Positions 5,537 through 11,775 of a stretch of DNA of 14,478 bases are shown here, piece by piece. The notes beneath the pieces are model-generated. The model saw only the letters and a list, made by a program, of their open reading frames with translations. It had not been told where the DNA came from and did no database searches. The translations under genes and the position numbers were made by a program. Position 1 is the first letter of the stretch. Every line of letters starts with the position of its first letter. Location: NCBI GenBank assembly GCA_937934775.1, contig CALGYL010000243.1:1-14478 (forward strand), in the 5' to 3' direction. The stretch is from an uncultured Clostridia bacterium (GTDB lineage Bacteria > Bacillota > Clostridia > Christensenellales > Aristaeellaceae).

Positions 5537-7543
5537 ATGATGAACGAGAAAACCAGAAAAACGTGGCGGGCGGCGCTCTTCGCCCTCGTGCTTATGCTGG
5601 CGCTGGGCGCGCCGGCGCTGGCCTCGTCCGACGGGACGACGTCCTACCGGGCGCTGCTGATTGGCAACAGCAGCTACGCAAGCCTTACGGACCTCACCAG
5701 CTGCGCGTATGACCTGTCCCAGATGAAATCCGCGCTGCAATCGGGCTCCGTCGTCTATTCCAAGGTGTCCTCCCGGTCCAACCTGACCCAGACGGGCATC
5801 GCGTCCGCGGTCAGCGATGTTCTGAACTGGGGCCAGGATGAGGACGACGTGACGGTGATCTACTATACGGGACACGGAGCCTCTTCCGGGCTTGCGGGCA
5901 CGGATTACAGCACCTCGACCGGCAGCGGCATCTACTCGTTTACAAATCTACAGAGCGTTCTTTCCAACGTGCCGGGCAAGGTAATCGTGCTTATGGACTC
6001 CTGCGAGTCGGGCGGGCTGCTGGACAAGAGCGCGTCGGATGCGGGCAGCTTTACAGACAACGCCATCGCCGCCTTCTCCGGTTCGTCCTCGGGGCTTTCC
6101 GCCAAAGCCATCACCAGCGGCGACAAGTTCCATGTGATCGCGTCCTCCTCCAAGACCCAATCGTCCTTCGCCATCGACGACAAGTACGGCCTTTCCACCT
6201 GGGCGCTGTGCGAGGCGATGGGCTGGTCCCACAACGGTTCCAGTTCGGGCAACAAGCTGACGCACCTGGAGGGCGACGCGAACGGCGACTCGACAGTCAC
6301 CCTCTCAGAAGCCTATTCCTACGCGTCCGCGGCGGTCAGCGATCTGCTGGCCAAGTACGGCTATGAACAGGATATGCAGATTTACCCCACCGGCAGCGCC
6401 CAGAAGCTGATCAGCCGCGCCACCAGCACCGTCAGCGGGATCAGCAAGGCTTCGTACGTCAGCACGATGAACTTCTCCAAAGCCTGCATCGCGCCGGGCA
6501 TGAAACTGCAGCTGACCTGCGCGGGCGAGAGCCCGTACTGGACTTCCTCCAACAAGAGTATCGCCGTCGTGGATTCGTCCACGGGCCTTGTGACCGGCGT
6601 CAAGTCCAGCAGTTCCTCAGTCGTCACCGTCATGGCCACCTATACGAAGGACAGCAAGAGCTACTACACCACCTGTCAGGTGCGGGTACTGCCGGCAAAA
6701 TACGTGGTGCAGTCCATCACCCTAAAATACACCGAGAAAACGGTGGAAAAGGGCATCTCCTACACCATGCCGGTGAAGTTCACCCCAGCCTCCGCCCGCT
6801 ACAAGACGCTTCGCTGGTCCACCAGCGATTCCAAGGTGGCCACCGTGACCTCCGGCGGCAAAATCACCGCCGTGGCCGAAGAAGGCACCGCCGTGATCAC
6901 CGCCACCGCCACCAGCGGCGTCACCGCAAGCGTGACGGTCACCACCGCCATCTGTACGCCCAAGTCGGTGAAGCTGGACGTAACAAAGCTGTCGCTGCTC
7001 AAAGGCAAGTATTATATTCTGACCGAAACCGTGCTGCCTTCCGCCGCCAAGGACAAGACGGTCCTATGGACCAGCAGCAACGAATCTGTCGCCACCGTCA
7101 ATACCGACGGCAAGGTGACCGCGGTGTCCACCGGCAAGGCCGTCATCACCTGCACCACCACCACGGGCGGCAAGGTCGCCACCTGCACGGTCACGGTGGT
7201 CCCCAACCAGTCCATCCCCCGCTCCAGTCCCAAGAAAACGGCGGGCAAGATGGTGTCCAGCGCCCACAAGATTTACTACAACGCTGCCGGCATGCTGTGC
7301 GTGGACATGTACTTCTGCAACCGCACCGGCTACACGCAGACCGCCCCTGTCACCGAAAAGCAGGTGCTGATCCTGAAACTGCGCAGCGGCAACAAGCGGT
7401 CCGCGGTTTTGACCATTACGGACAGCGTGACGATCGGCAACGGCAAGTACGCCACCCTCACCATCAAGGCAAATCCCTCCACCTACACCCAGTTCAGAAA
7501 CCTCGATCTGCGAGGCTCCGACGCCTGGTGCGAAGTTCAGTAA
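5537..7543 (+). CDS. Secreted caspase-like (peptidase C14 type) protein with Big_2 repeats
   Basis: A 668-residue predicted exported protease. Residues 1-29 are a signal peptide ending APALA. Residues about 36-295 are a caspase-fold domain: YRALLIGNSSY opens it, then the catalytic His113 in YYTGHGA and Cys156 in LMDSCESGG. Towards its end, residues 247-258 give an EF-hand-like loop with Asp247, Asn249, Asp251, Thr253 and Glu258 at calcium-ligand positions 1, 3, 5, 7 and 12. Three Ig-like segments follow, at about 305-392, 395-472 and 474-556; the last two are clear Big_2 repeats (WSTSDSKVATV, WTSSNESVATV). Residues 557-668 form a separate, unrecognised, beta-rich C-terminal domain. ggagg (5524-5528) fixes the start at 5537 rather than 5468. 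It has its own promoter and terminator. Substrate and cleavage preference cannot be read from sequence; no sorting signal is seen. Confidence 0.9.
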   Translation: MMNEKTRKTWRAALFALVLMLALGAPALASSDGTTSYRALLIGNSSYASLTDLTSCAYDLSQMKSALQSGSVVYSKVSSRSNLTQTGIASAVSDVLNWGQDEDDVTVIYYTGHGASSGLAGTDYSTSTGSGIYSFTNLQSVLSNVPGKVIVLMDSCESGGLLDKSASDAGSFTDNAIAAFSGSSSGLSAKAITSGDKFHVIASSSKTQSSFAIDDKYGLSTWALCEAMGWSHNGSSSGNKLTHLEGDANGDSTVTLSEAYSYASAAVSDLLAKYGYEQDMQIYPTGSAQKLISRATSTVSGISKASYVSTMNFSKACIAPGMKLQLTCAGESPYWTSSNKSIAVVDSSTGLVTGVKSSSSSVVTVMATYTKDSKSYYTTCQVRVLPAKYVVQSITLKYTEKTVEKGISYTMPVKFTPASARYKTLRWSTSDSKVATVTSGGKITAVAEEGTAVITATATSGVTASVTVTTAICTPKSVKLDVTKLSLLKGKYYILTETVLPSAAKDKTVLWTSSNESVATVNTDGKVTAVSTGKAVITCTTTTGGKVATCTVTVVPNQSIPRSSPKKTAGKMVSSAHKIYYNAAGMLCVDMYFCNRTGYTQTAPVTEKQVLILKLRSGNKRSAVLTITDSVTIGNGKYATLTIKANPSTYTQFRNLDLRGSDAWCEVQ

Positions 7544-7558
7544 AAAAGCCATCGATAG

Positions 7559-7594
7559 ACAGGCTCTGCGTCATATTGACGCGGGGCCTGTTTT
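7559..7594 (+). terminator. Strong intrinsic terminator after the caspase-like gene
   Basis: A 14-bp stem with two G-U pairs forms between 7559-7572 and 7578-7591 around the loop atatt, followed by tttt (7591-7594). It lies 16 bases after the TAA stop. Confidence 0.87.
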
Positions 7595-7619
7595 CATATC
7601 GGGCGGAAACTGGTATACT
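7591..7619 (+). promoter_or_regulatory. Promoter for the AraC-family regulator gene, overlapping the terminator
   Basis: TTTTCA (7591-7596) and TATACT (7614-7619) are 17 bases apart, and TG at 7611-7612 gives an extended -10. The -35 box is also the T tract of the preceding terminator. Confidence 0.65.
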
Positions 7620-7689
7620 CTCGAAAGAGCGCAATCCCGTTCAAGACGATTCGCCCTTCCCTGTGCTAGACTGATCGCGGGTGGTAGAA

Positions 7690-8586
7690 ATGAGCAGAGA
7701 TTGGGACAAGATCGACGCGGTGCAGCGGATGCAGGAGTATATCCTTCGGCACTACCGGGAGGAGATCACGCTGAAGGATCTTGCGAAGGCCGCGGCCTAT
7801 TCGCCCTGGCAGGCGCTGCGCGCATTTCAGCAGCTGACCGGTTCGACACCCTTTGCCTACATCCGGGACGTGCGGCTGAGCGAAGCGGCCATGGCGCTTC
7901 GGGATACCAGACGGAGTGTACTGGATGTGGCGCTGGACGCCGCCTTCGGCTCCCACGAGGGCTTCACCAAGGCGTTCTCCCGGCGGTTCGGCCTGCCACC
8001 GGAGAAGTACCGCCGGGAGGCCCCGCCCATCCCGCTGTTTTCCTACTACCCGGTCCGGAGCTACTTTCATCATCTGGAAGGGGGAGAATTGCCCATGAAT
8101 ACCTCTGTCGTGTTCACCCAGGTCATCGAACGCCCCGCGCGAAAGGCCATCTTGAAGCGGGGGATTCAGGCAACCGAATACTTCGAATACTGCGAGGAGG
8201 TCGGCTGCGACGTGTGGGGGGTTCTGACCAGCGTCAAGGGGGCGCTGTACGAATCCGTCGGGCTGTGGATGCCGGAGAAGCTGCGCGCGCCCGGCACCTC
8301 CGAATACTGCCAGGGGGTCGAAATGCCGGTCGACTACCAGGGCCCGGTGCCGGAGGGCTACGACCTGATCGACCTCGCGCCCTGCAAGTACCTGGTGTTC
8401 CAGGGCGAGCCTTACGACGACGAGAAATTTGAGGAAGCCATCACCGCTGTCTGGGAGGCGATCGAGCGGTTCGACCCCCGGCGCTTCGGCTGGGAATGGG
8501 CGGCCGAGGACGGACCGCGGTTCCAGCTGGCGCCCCAGGGCGAGCGCGGATACATTGAAGGAAGACCCGTGCGGCCGATGCAATGA
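7690..8586 (+). CDS. AraC-family regulator with GyrI-like effector-binding domain
   Basis: A 298-residue transcription factor. Residues about 8-108 are the AraC DNA-binding domain with two helix-turn-helix units: ITLKDLAKAAAYSPWQALRAF, and VLDVALDAAFGSHEGFTKAF followed by the closing FGLPPEKYRR. Residues about 138-295 resemble the GyrI-like/AraC effector-binding domain (as in Rob and BmrR), usually a pocket for small hydrophobic ligands; YDLIDLAPCKYLVFQGEPYDDE is the part most like the family. The N-terminal placement of the DNA-binding part matches this subfamily. Start at ATG 7690 with gggtgg (7679-7684) 5 bases before; GTG 7681 in the same frame is the alternative. Its own promoter overlaps the upstream terminator. 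The target genes are unknown; the downstream GNAT gene has a separate promoter and is only a candidate. Confidence 0.93.
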   Translation: MSRDWDKIDAVQRMQEYILRHYREEITLKDLAKAAAYSPWQALRAFQQLTGSTPFAYIRDVRLSEAAMALRDTRRSVLDVALDAAFGSHEGFTKAFSRRFGLPPEKYRREAPPIPLFSYYPVRSYFHHLEGGELPMNTSVVFTQVIERPARKAILKRGIQATEYFEYCEEVGCDVWGVLTSVKGALYESVGLWMPEKLRAPGTSEYCQGVEMPVDYQGPVPEGYDLIDLAPCKYLVFQGEPYDDEKFEEAITAVWEAIERFDPRRFGWEWAAEDGPRFQLAPQGERGYIEGRPVRPMQ

Positions 8587-8590
8587 AACG

Positions 8591-8612
8591 GGCGCAGAAA
8601 ATCCGCTTCGCG
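8591..8612 (+). repeat. 22-base repeat, exact inverted copy of 2791-2812
   Basis: Starts ggcgcagaaaatccg and ends cttcgcg; all 22 bases are the reverse complement of 2791-2812. It begins 4 bases after the AraC-family gene's stop codon. A 22-base exact match by chance within a 14-kb window is very unlikely. Confidence 0.75.
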
Positions 8613-8700
8613 TCAAGCGAAAAAACCTCCCTCGGATGTCTCTCCAGGCATGAAAACCGTTTGATTTTTTGATGCGATAGAAGAAGCGCTTCGTGCGCCT

Positions 8701-8718
8701 GAAATCCTGCCGGATTTC
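8701..8718. repeat. Small hairpin gaaatcc/ggatttc
   Basis: Perfect 7-bp stem with loop tgcc, with partial extension outward through c/g pairs. No T run follows on either strand, so it is not a terminator. It lies 27 bases before the larger hairpin at 8745-8780. Confidence 0.5.
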
Positions 8719-8744
8719 TGGGCGGCCCGCTGACGGGTGGAATT

Positions 8745-8780
8745 GTTTGCCCCACCAGTTTTTGAACTGGTGGGGCAAAC
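8745..8780. repeat. Perfect 16-bp-stem hairpin
   Basis: gtttgccccaccagtt (8745-8760) is exactly complementary to aactggtggggcaaac (8765-8780) around the 4-base loop tttg. There is no T run after it on the plus strand (gcgttcccgg) nor on the minus strand. It is far stronger than needed for termination and is not near either flanking coding end. It could be a REP-like unit, an RNA processing site, or a protein-binding palindrome. Confidence 0.8.
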
Positions 8781-8913
8781 GCGTTCCCGGCGCGCTGGTC
8801 GCGGGGACGAAAGGAGGGAGAACGGCGGCGCTTATCGACATCATGGCGAGCGGGCTGCAGGCGACAGATTGATGGATTTCTTTTCAAAATCCTAATGCGT
8901 CCTTTCAAACAGG

Positions 8914-8942
8914 TTGCGATTTTTTCATGAAGGGTCTATAAT
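8914..8942 (+). promoter_or_regulatory. Sigma-A type promoter for the GNAT gene
   Basis: TTGCGA (8914-8919) and a perfect TATAAT (8937-8942) are separated by 17 bases. The start codon lies 42 bases downstream. Confidence 0.78.
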
Positions 8943-8984
8943 AATTCCCGAGAAACCGTCGCACGTGGGGAGGGGTATGGTCCC

Positions 8985-9623
8985 ATGCGCCCGATTCCAG
9001 ATAAAGACCTGTTCATGATGTGCCCATCGCCGAACCCTGGCGCGTTCCGGCCGATGCCAGCGGGATATTCCATCCGCAGCTGCCGGGAGGACGAACTGGA
9101 CAAATGGATCGACCTGCAGGCGGACGATCCCTCCCAGTCGGTGGTGCTGCGCGAGTACCTGCGGGACTATTTCCGGGGCGTGTACGAGCCTGAAAAAGAC
9201 ATTTTCTACAAAAACTGCGCCTTCGCCGTGGACTGGGCGGACAGGCCCGTGGGCACGGTGTTCATCTGGAAAGCCTACGGCTGCGTCAACACTGTTCACT
9301 GGTTCAAAGTGCGGCCTTCGCTGGAAGGGCGGGGCATCGGGCGGGCGCTGCTCGGCCATGTGCTCGGCGCGCTGCCGCCGGACGGCTATCCGGTGTTTTT
9401 GCACACCCATCCGTCCAGCTACCGAGCCATCAAACTGTACGCCGACTTCGGCTTCCGTTTCCTGATCGACGCCCGGGTCGGCAGCCGCATGAACGACCTG
9501 CTGGAGTGCCTGCCAATCTTGAAGGAATACATGCCGGAAGCGGCCTTCTCCACGCTCAGAACCATCTCCGCGCCCCAGTCCTTTCTGGATGCGGCGGATT
9601 CCAGCCCGGTCAGCCAGTTCTAG
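8985..9623 (+). CDS. GNAT-family N-acetyltransferase
   Basis: A 212-residue protein with the GNAT fold, which transfers an acyl group from acyl-CoA to an amine. The acetyl-CoA binding motif A is VRPSLEGRGIGRALLGHVL (residues 109-127), with the pyrophosphate loop RGIGRA at 116-121. The preceding strand AVDWADRPVGTVFIW and the following HTHPSSYRAIKLYADFGFRF (motif B) are in the expected order. An N-terminal segment of about 27 residues precedes the first strand, and the last ~45 residues (after FLIDARV) are not recognised. The ATG at 8985 has ggggagggg (8967-8975) 9 bases upstream and a clean promoter before that. The substrate is not predictable from the sequence. It is transcribed alone. Confidence 0.9.
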   Translation: MRPIPDKDLFMMCPSPNPGAFRPMPAGYSIRSCREDELDKWIDLQADDPSQSVVLREYLRDYFRGVYEPEKDIFYKNCAFAVDWADRPVGTVFIWKAYGCVNTVHWFKVRPSLEGRGIGRALLGHVLGALPPDGYPVFLHTHPSSYRAIKLYADFGFRFLIDARVGSRMNDLLECLPILKEYMPEAAFSTLRTISAPQSFLDAADSSPVSQF

Positions 9624-9697
9624 GGTTCTGAAGATTCGAAATCCGAATTCTCGAGATACCTTCTCGGCCGTACTCCCTTACTTCCTTATCCTCTTAA

Positions 9698-9730
9698 CAA
9701 TAAAAGCATGGCGCGGTTTTCGCTCCATGC
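9698..9730 (-). terminator. Terminator-like hairpin, minus-strand orientation
   Basis: gcatgg (9706-9711) pairs with ccatgc (9725-9730), and gcg/cgc pairs continue inside after one mismatch around a gtttt loop. On the minus strand it is followed by ttttattg. It could end transcripts of the ferritin-like/VIT gene, about 300 bases past that gene's stop, and may also slow plus-strand read-through from the GNAT gene. Confidence 0.5.
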
Positions 9731-9779
9731 CCTTCTTCATCCCTTGCGGGGGGTTCGGGGACGGCCCGATTGGGGTTTC

Positions 9780-9967
9780 ATACTAAAGGAAAACATTAAT
9801 CACTCCAAAGCGCCAAGGGGTTTTCGATGCAGAACAAGGAGCCGAAGCGAGGCGACCCTTCGGGATACGCCTTCGGCGTGAAATGCAGCGCTACGTTGAG
9901 CGGAGAGCGACACAGTTTTGCGCGAAAAGAACCAGCGCAACGAGTGATTAATGTTTGGAGTTAGTAT
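9780..9967. mobile_element. 188-bp element with matching inverted ends (MITE-like)
   Basis: The left end 9780-9805 and the right end 9942-9967 are inverted repeats matching at 22 of 26 positions: atactaa (9780-9786) against ttagtat (9961-9967), a 4-base mismatch, then a perfect 15-base match (9791-9805 against 9942-9956). The interior of 136 bases holds small hairpins such as acgcc-ttc-ggcgt, and no gene. Inverted ends on a short non-coding body are the hallmark of a miniature inverted-repeat element. TA at both edges could be a target duplication but also belongs to the repeat, so it is not proof. No transposase is in the window. Confidence 0.55.
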
Positions 9968-9969
9968 AA

Positions 9970-9990
9970 GCCCCTTGGCAGGTGGTCCGG
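9970..9990. repeat. 21-base repeat shared with 11070-11090
   Basis: The sequence gccccttggcaggtggtccg and one further g match 11070-11090 at 19 of 21 positions. It directly follows the right edge of the 188-bp element. Confidence 0.6.
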
Positions 9991-10024
9991 GGGACTTCGT
10001 CCTCAGAACCGCCCGCATCCCTCT

Positions 10025-10888
10025 TTACAGTTCGATGCCCAGCACGTTCTTCACAACGATGCCGACCAGGAAACAAATGCCCGCGACGCCCAGACTGATC
10101 GCGGCCATGCCCAGAAAGCCCTTACGGAAAGAACGACCCTTGGCGACGGACACGTAGAAATTGAAAGCGGCGATGATCATAAGCGCCAGAACCAGCATCG
10201 CGGCCAGCGCGCCGAAATAGCCGCCGGCGGGGGCGATCAGATAGGGCGAGATCAGGATGGCCACTGTGATCAGGTAGGCGACGCCGGTGTACAGGGAGGA
10301 TTTCACGGCGTCCTTCTCACCCGCCTCCCGGGCGGAGAGAAAGCCGGAGGAGGCCATCGACAGCGTGGCGGAGATGCCGGTGATCAGCCCGGCCATGGCG
10401 ATCATCCCGGTACTGCGCATGGCCAGCGTATACCCGGCCAGCGCGCCGGTCAGCTCCACCAGCGCGTCGTTCATGCCCAGCACAATGTCGCCCACATACT
10501 TGAGCCGCTCCTCGTCCAGAATCTCCACCAGCTGGTCCTCGTGCCGCTTCTCCTCTTCGAGGAATTGGGTCATCTCGGGTACAGCCTTAATCGGCTCCGT
10601 ATAGGCCGCGACGCTCCTGTCCTCGCCGTTTTCCAGCAGCTTCAAAACAAACGTGTAGCCCAGAATCCTGGCAAGAAACGCATACCACCCCACACGGAAG
10701 CGGTTGACGCGGGGCGTCTGGCCCGCGTAGGCGGCGAACACCTCCGCGTGCCCCTTCTCCTCCCGCGAGATGGTCAGAAGCGTTTCCCGGTCGGACGCCT
10801 TTTTAACGAAGCCCGCCACCTTCTCATAGAGCGCCGCGCCTTCCATCTCGCCCTTCGCCAGCATCAGAAAGTACTTCTTTTCGTCCAT
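10025..10888 (-). CDS. Ferritin-like domain fused to a VIT1/CCC1-type iron transporter (Mbfa-like)
   Basis: A 287-residue membrane protein. Residues 1 to about 125 are a ferritin-like (erythrin) four-helix domain, with metal-ligand candidates Glu16 (GEMEGAALYE), Glu44 and His47 (EEKGHAEVF), Glu86, and Glu113 and His116 (EEEKRHEDQL). Residues about 130-287 are a VIT1/CCC1-type transporter domain: the entry motif VLGMNDALVELTGALAGYTLAM and several helices, among them YLITVAILISPYLIA and AAMLVLALMIIAAF. This architecture matches the membrane-bound ferritin (Mbfa) type, known in other bacteria to export iron or manganese. ATG 10888 has aaggagg (plus 10897-10903) 8 bases before it, a better choice than TTG 10915. 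Regulation by iron is likely from the family but no Fur-type box is evident. Confidence 0.92.
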   Translation of the reverse strand: MDEKKYFLMLAKGEMEGAALYEKVAGFVKKASDRETLLTISREEKGHAEVFAAYAGQTPRVNRFRVGWYAFLARILGYTFVLKLLENGEDRSVAAYTEPIKAVPEMTQFLEEEKRHEDQLVEILDEERLKYVGDIVLGMNDALVELTGALAGYTLAMRSTGMIAMAGLITGISATLSMASSGFLSAREAGEKDAVKSSLYTGVAYLITVAILISPYLIAPAGGYFGALAAMLVLALMIIAAFNFYVSVAKGRSFRKGFLGMAAISLGVAGICFLVGIVVKNVLGIEL

Positions 10889-10923
10889 CCCAAACGCCTC
10901 CTTCGTATCGGCCAAAAGCCAAA

Positions 10924-10941
10924 CCCGCGCAAAAGCGCGGG
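10924..10941 (-). terminator. Hairpin in the leader of the ferritin-like/VIT gene
   Basis: cccgcgc (10924-10930) and gcgcggg (10935-10941) form a perfect 7-bp stem with loop aaaa (tttt on the minus strand). On the minus strand tttggctttt follows, a broken T-rich tail. It could end read-through from the signal peptidase operon or act as an attenuator, since it lies just 21 bases before the Shine-Dalgarno site. Confidence 0.4.
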
Positions 10942-10979
10942 CCAGACGATCAACAAAGTCTCATTCTACTTCATTCGCC

Positions 10980-11090
10980 TCCGGCGACCTGTGCGCCGGA
11001 AGCGTGTTTCCTCTCCCCTTGAGCGGGGTTCAGGGGGATGATCCCCCTTATAGGGTTCCAAGGGGCAGCGCCCCTTGGCGGGTGGCCCGG
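10980..11090. repeat. Cluster of GC-rich intergenic hairpins
   Basis: Three perfect hairpins follow one another: tccggcg/cgccgga (10980-11000), aggggga/tccccct (11032-11048) and ccaaggggc/gccccttgg (11058-11078). None is followed by a T run on either strand. The last part (11070-11090) is repeated at 9970-9990. The pattern is that of dispersed, non-coding intergenic repeats rather than a single terminator. Confidence 0.6.
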
Positions 11091-11113
11091 AGGGCGCCGC
11101 TCTCCGTCGTTTT

Positions 11114-11767
11114 TCAGGTCACCACGCGCCAGGCGGAGATGGGCCACATAACGAGGCGTACCTTTCCGACGATCTCGCTGGTGGCGATAAAGCCCACATC
11201 GGAAGCGCGGCTGTCGTGGGAGTTGGCCCGGTTGTCGCCGCAGACGAACACGTAGCCTTCGGGCACGTCCCAGGCCCCATCAATCAGAGGGCTGGGGTAG
11301 GCGACGAAGGGTTCGTCCACACGCTCCCCGTTGATGTAGGTCTCGCCGTTCAGCATGACGATCTTGTCGCCCGCGACGCCGACGACCCGCTTGACAAAGT
11401 TCTCCTTCATGCCCAGAAGACCCGTTCGGCCGGGGTAGTGGCAGATGACCACGTCGTCCCGCTGAACGCCATTCATCTTCACGTCCAGCACGGTGACGAT
11501 CAGGCGCTCACCGTTGTGCAGCGTCTCCTTCATGGAGTCGCCGTCCACGCGGATGATGGTGAAGAGGAACGACCGGATGAGAAACACTGCGATCAGCGCC
11601 ACGGCGATGGAGACGATCCACTCCCGCGTTTCCTTGCGGGCGCGAACCCTGCGCGCCTCACGCTCCTGATTGGCCGCTACGGCCTCAGACTCGGCCTTGG
11701 CGCTCAAATCGGGCTGATCTTCCTTTTCCTCGCCCTGCGGGGTGGAATTCTTGTCGGAATCCTGCAT
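11114..11767 (-). CDS. lepB: Signal peptidase I, catalytically intact (third of three in tandem)
   Basis: A 217-residue type I signal peptidase, which cuts signal peptides from exported proteins at the outer face of the membrane. Order: a charged Glu/Ala/Arg-rich cytoplasmic N-terminus (1-49), one membrane helix (about 51-69), catalytic Ser78 in IIRVDGDSMKETL, catalytic Lys126 in NFVKRVVG, and the conserved CGDNRANSHDSR block (177-187). Both dyad residues are present. The start has aggag (plus 11773-11777) 5 bases before it, overlapping the stop of the upstream paralogue, so the two are probably coupled; the gap is 8 bases. It ends the operon; downstream is a hairpin-rich gap with no classic terminator on this strand. 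Confidence 0.95.
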   Translation of the reverse strand: MQDSDKNSTPQGEEKEDQPDLSAKAESEAVAANQEREARRVRARKETREWIVSIAVALIAVFLIRSFLFTIIRVDGDSMKETLHNGERLIVTVLDVKMNGVQRDDVVICHYPGRTGLLGMKENFVKRVVGVAGDKIVMLNGETYINGERVDEPFVAYPSPLIDGAWDVPEGYVFVCGDNRANSHDSRASDVGFIATSEIVGKVRLVMWPISAWRVVT

Positions 11768-11775
11768 GTTTTCTC

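Larger units (their letters stand above)
8587..8984. other. Hairpin-rich intergenic region after the AraC-family gene
   Basis: Nearly 400 bases without a convincing gene. It holds the 22-base repeat copy (8591-8612), a 7-bp hairpin (8701-8718), a perfect 16-bp hairpin (8745-8780) and the promoter of the next gene (8914-8942). A long minus-strand frame covers most of it and the AraC gene, but its product has no recognisable domain and its codon pattern is that of an antisense shadow. The 8591-8850 stretch may be one composite repeat. Confidence 0.55.
9624..10024. other. Intergenic region holding a terminator-like hairpin and a 188-bp inverted-repeat element
   Basis: About 400 bases between convergent genes. 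It contains the hairpin at 9706-9730, a GC-rich stretch (9731-9775) resembling the repeat at 11015-11090, the element at 9780-9967, and a 21-base piece (9970-9990) shared with 11070-11090. A minus-strand frame of 72 codons lies over the element but has no Shine-Dalgarno site or known domain. Confidence 0.6.

Noticed and set aside
7666..8844. Long open frame (392 codons) on the minus strand opposite the AraC-family gene
   Set aside because: It mirrors a high-GC coding gene on the plus strand, has no ribosome-binding site or recognisable domain, and continues into hairpin repeats. The plus-strand frame has clear AraC and effector-binding motifs.
9800..10018. 72-codon minus-strand frame in the 188-bp element
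   Set aside because: No ribosome-binding site or domain, and it runs out of the inverted-repeat element into flanking repeat sequence; more likely a by-product of the repeat.
8587..11113. CRISPR array or tRNA cluster in the repeat-rich gaps
   Set aside because: Repeats are few, not regularly spaced and mostly inverted; no cloverleaf or CCA-type end was seen.
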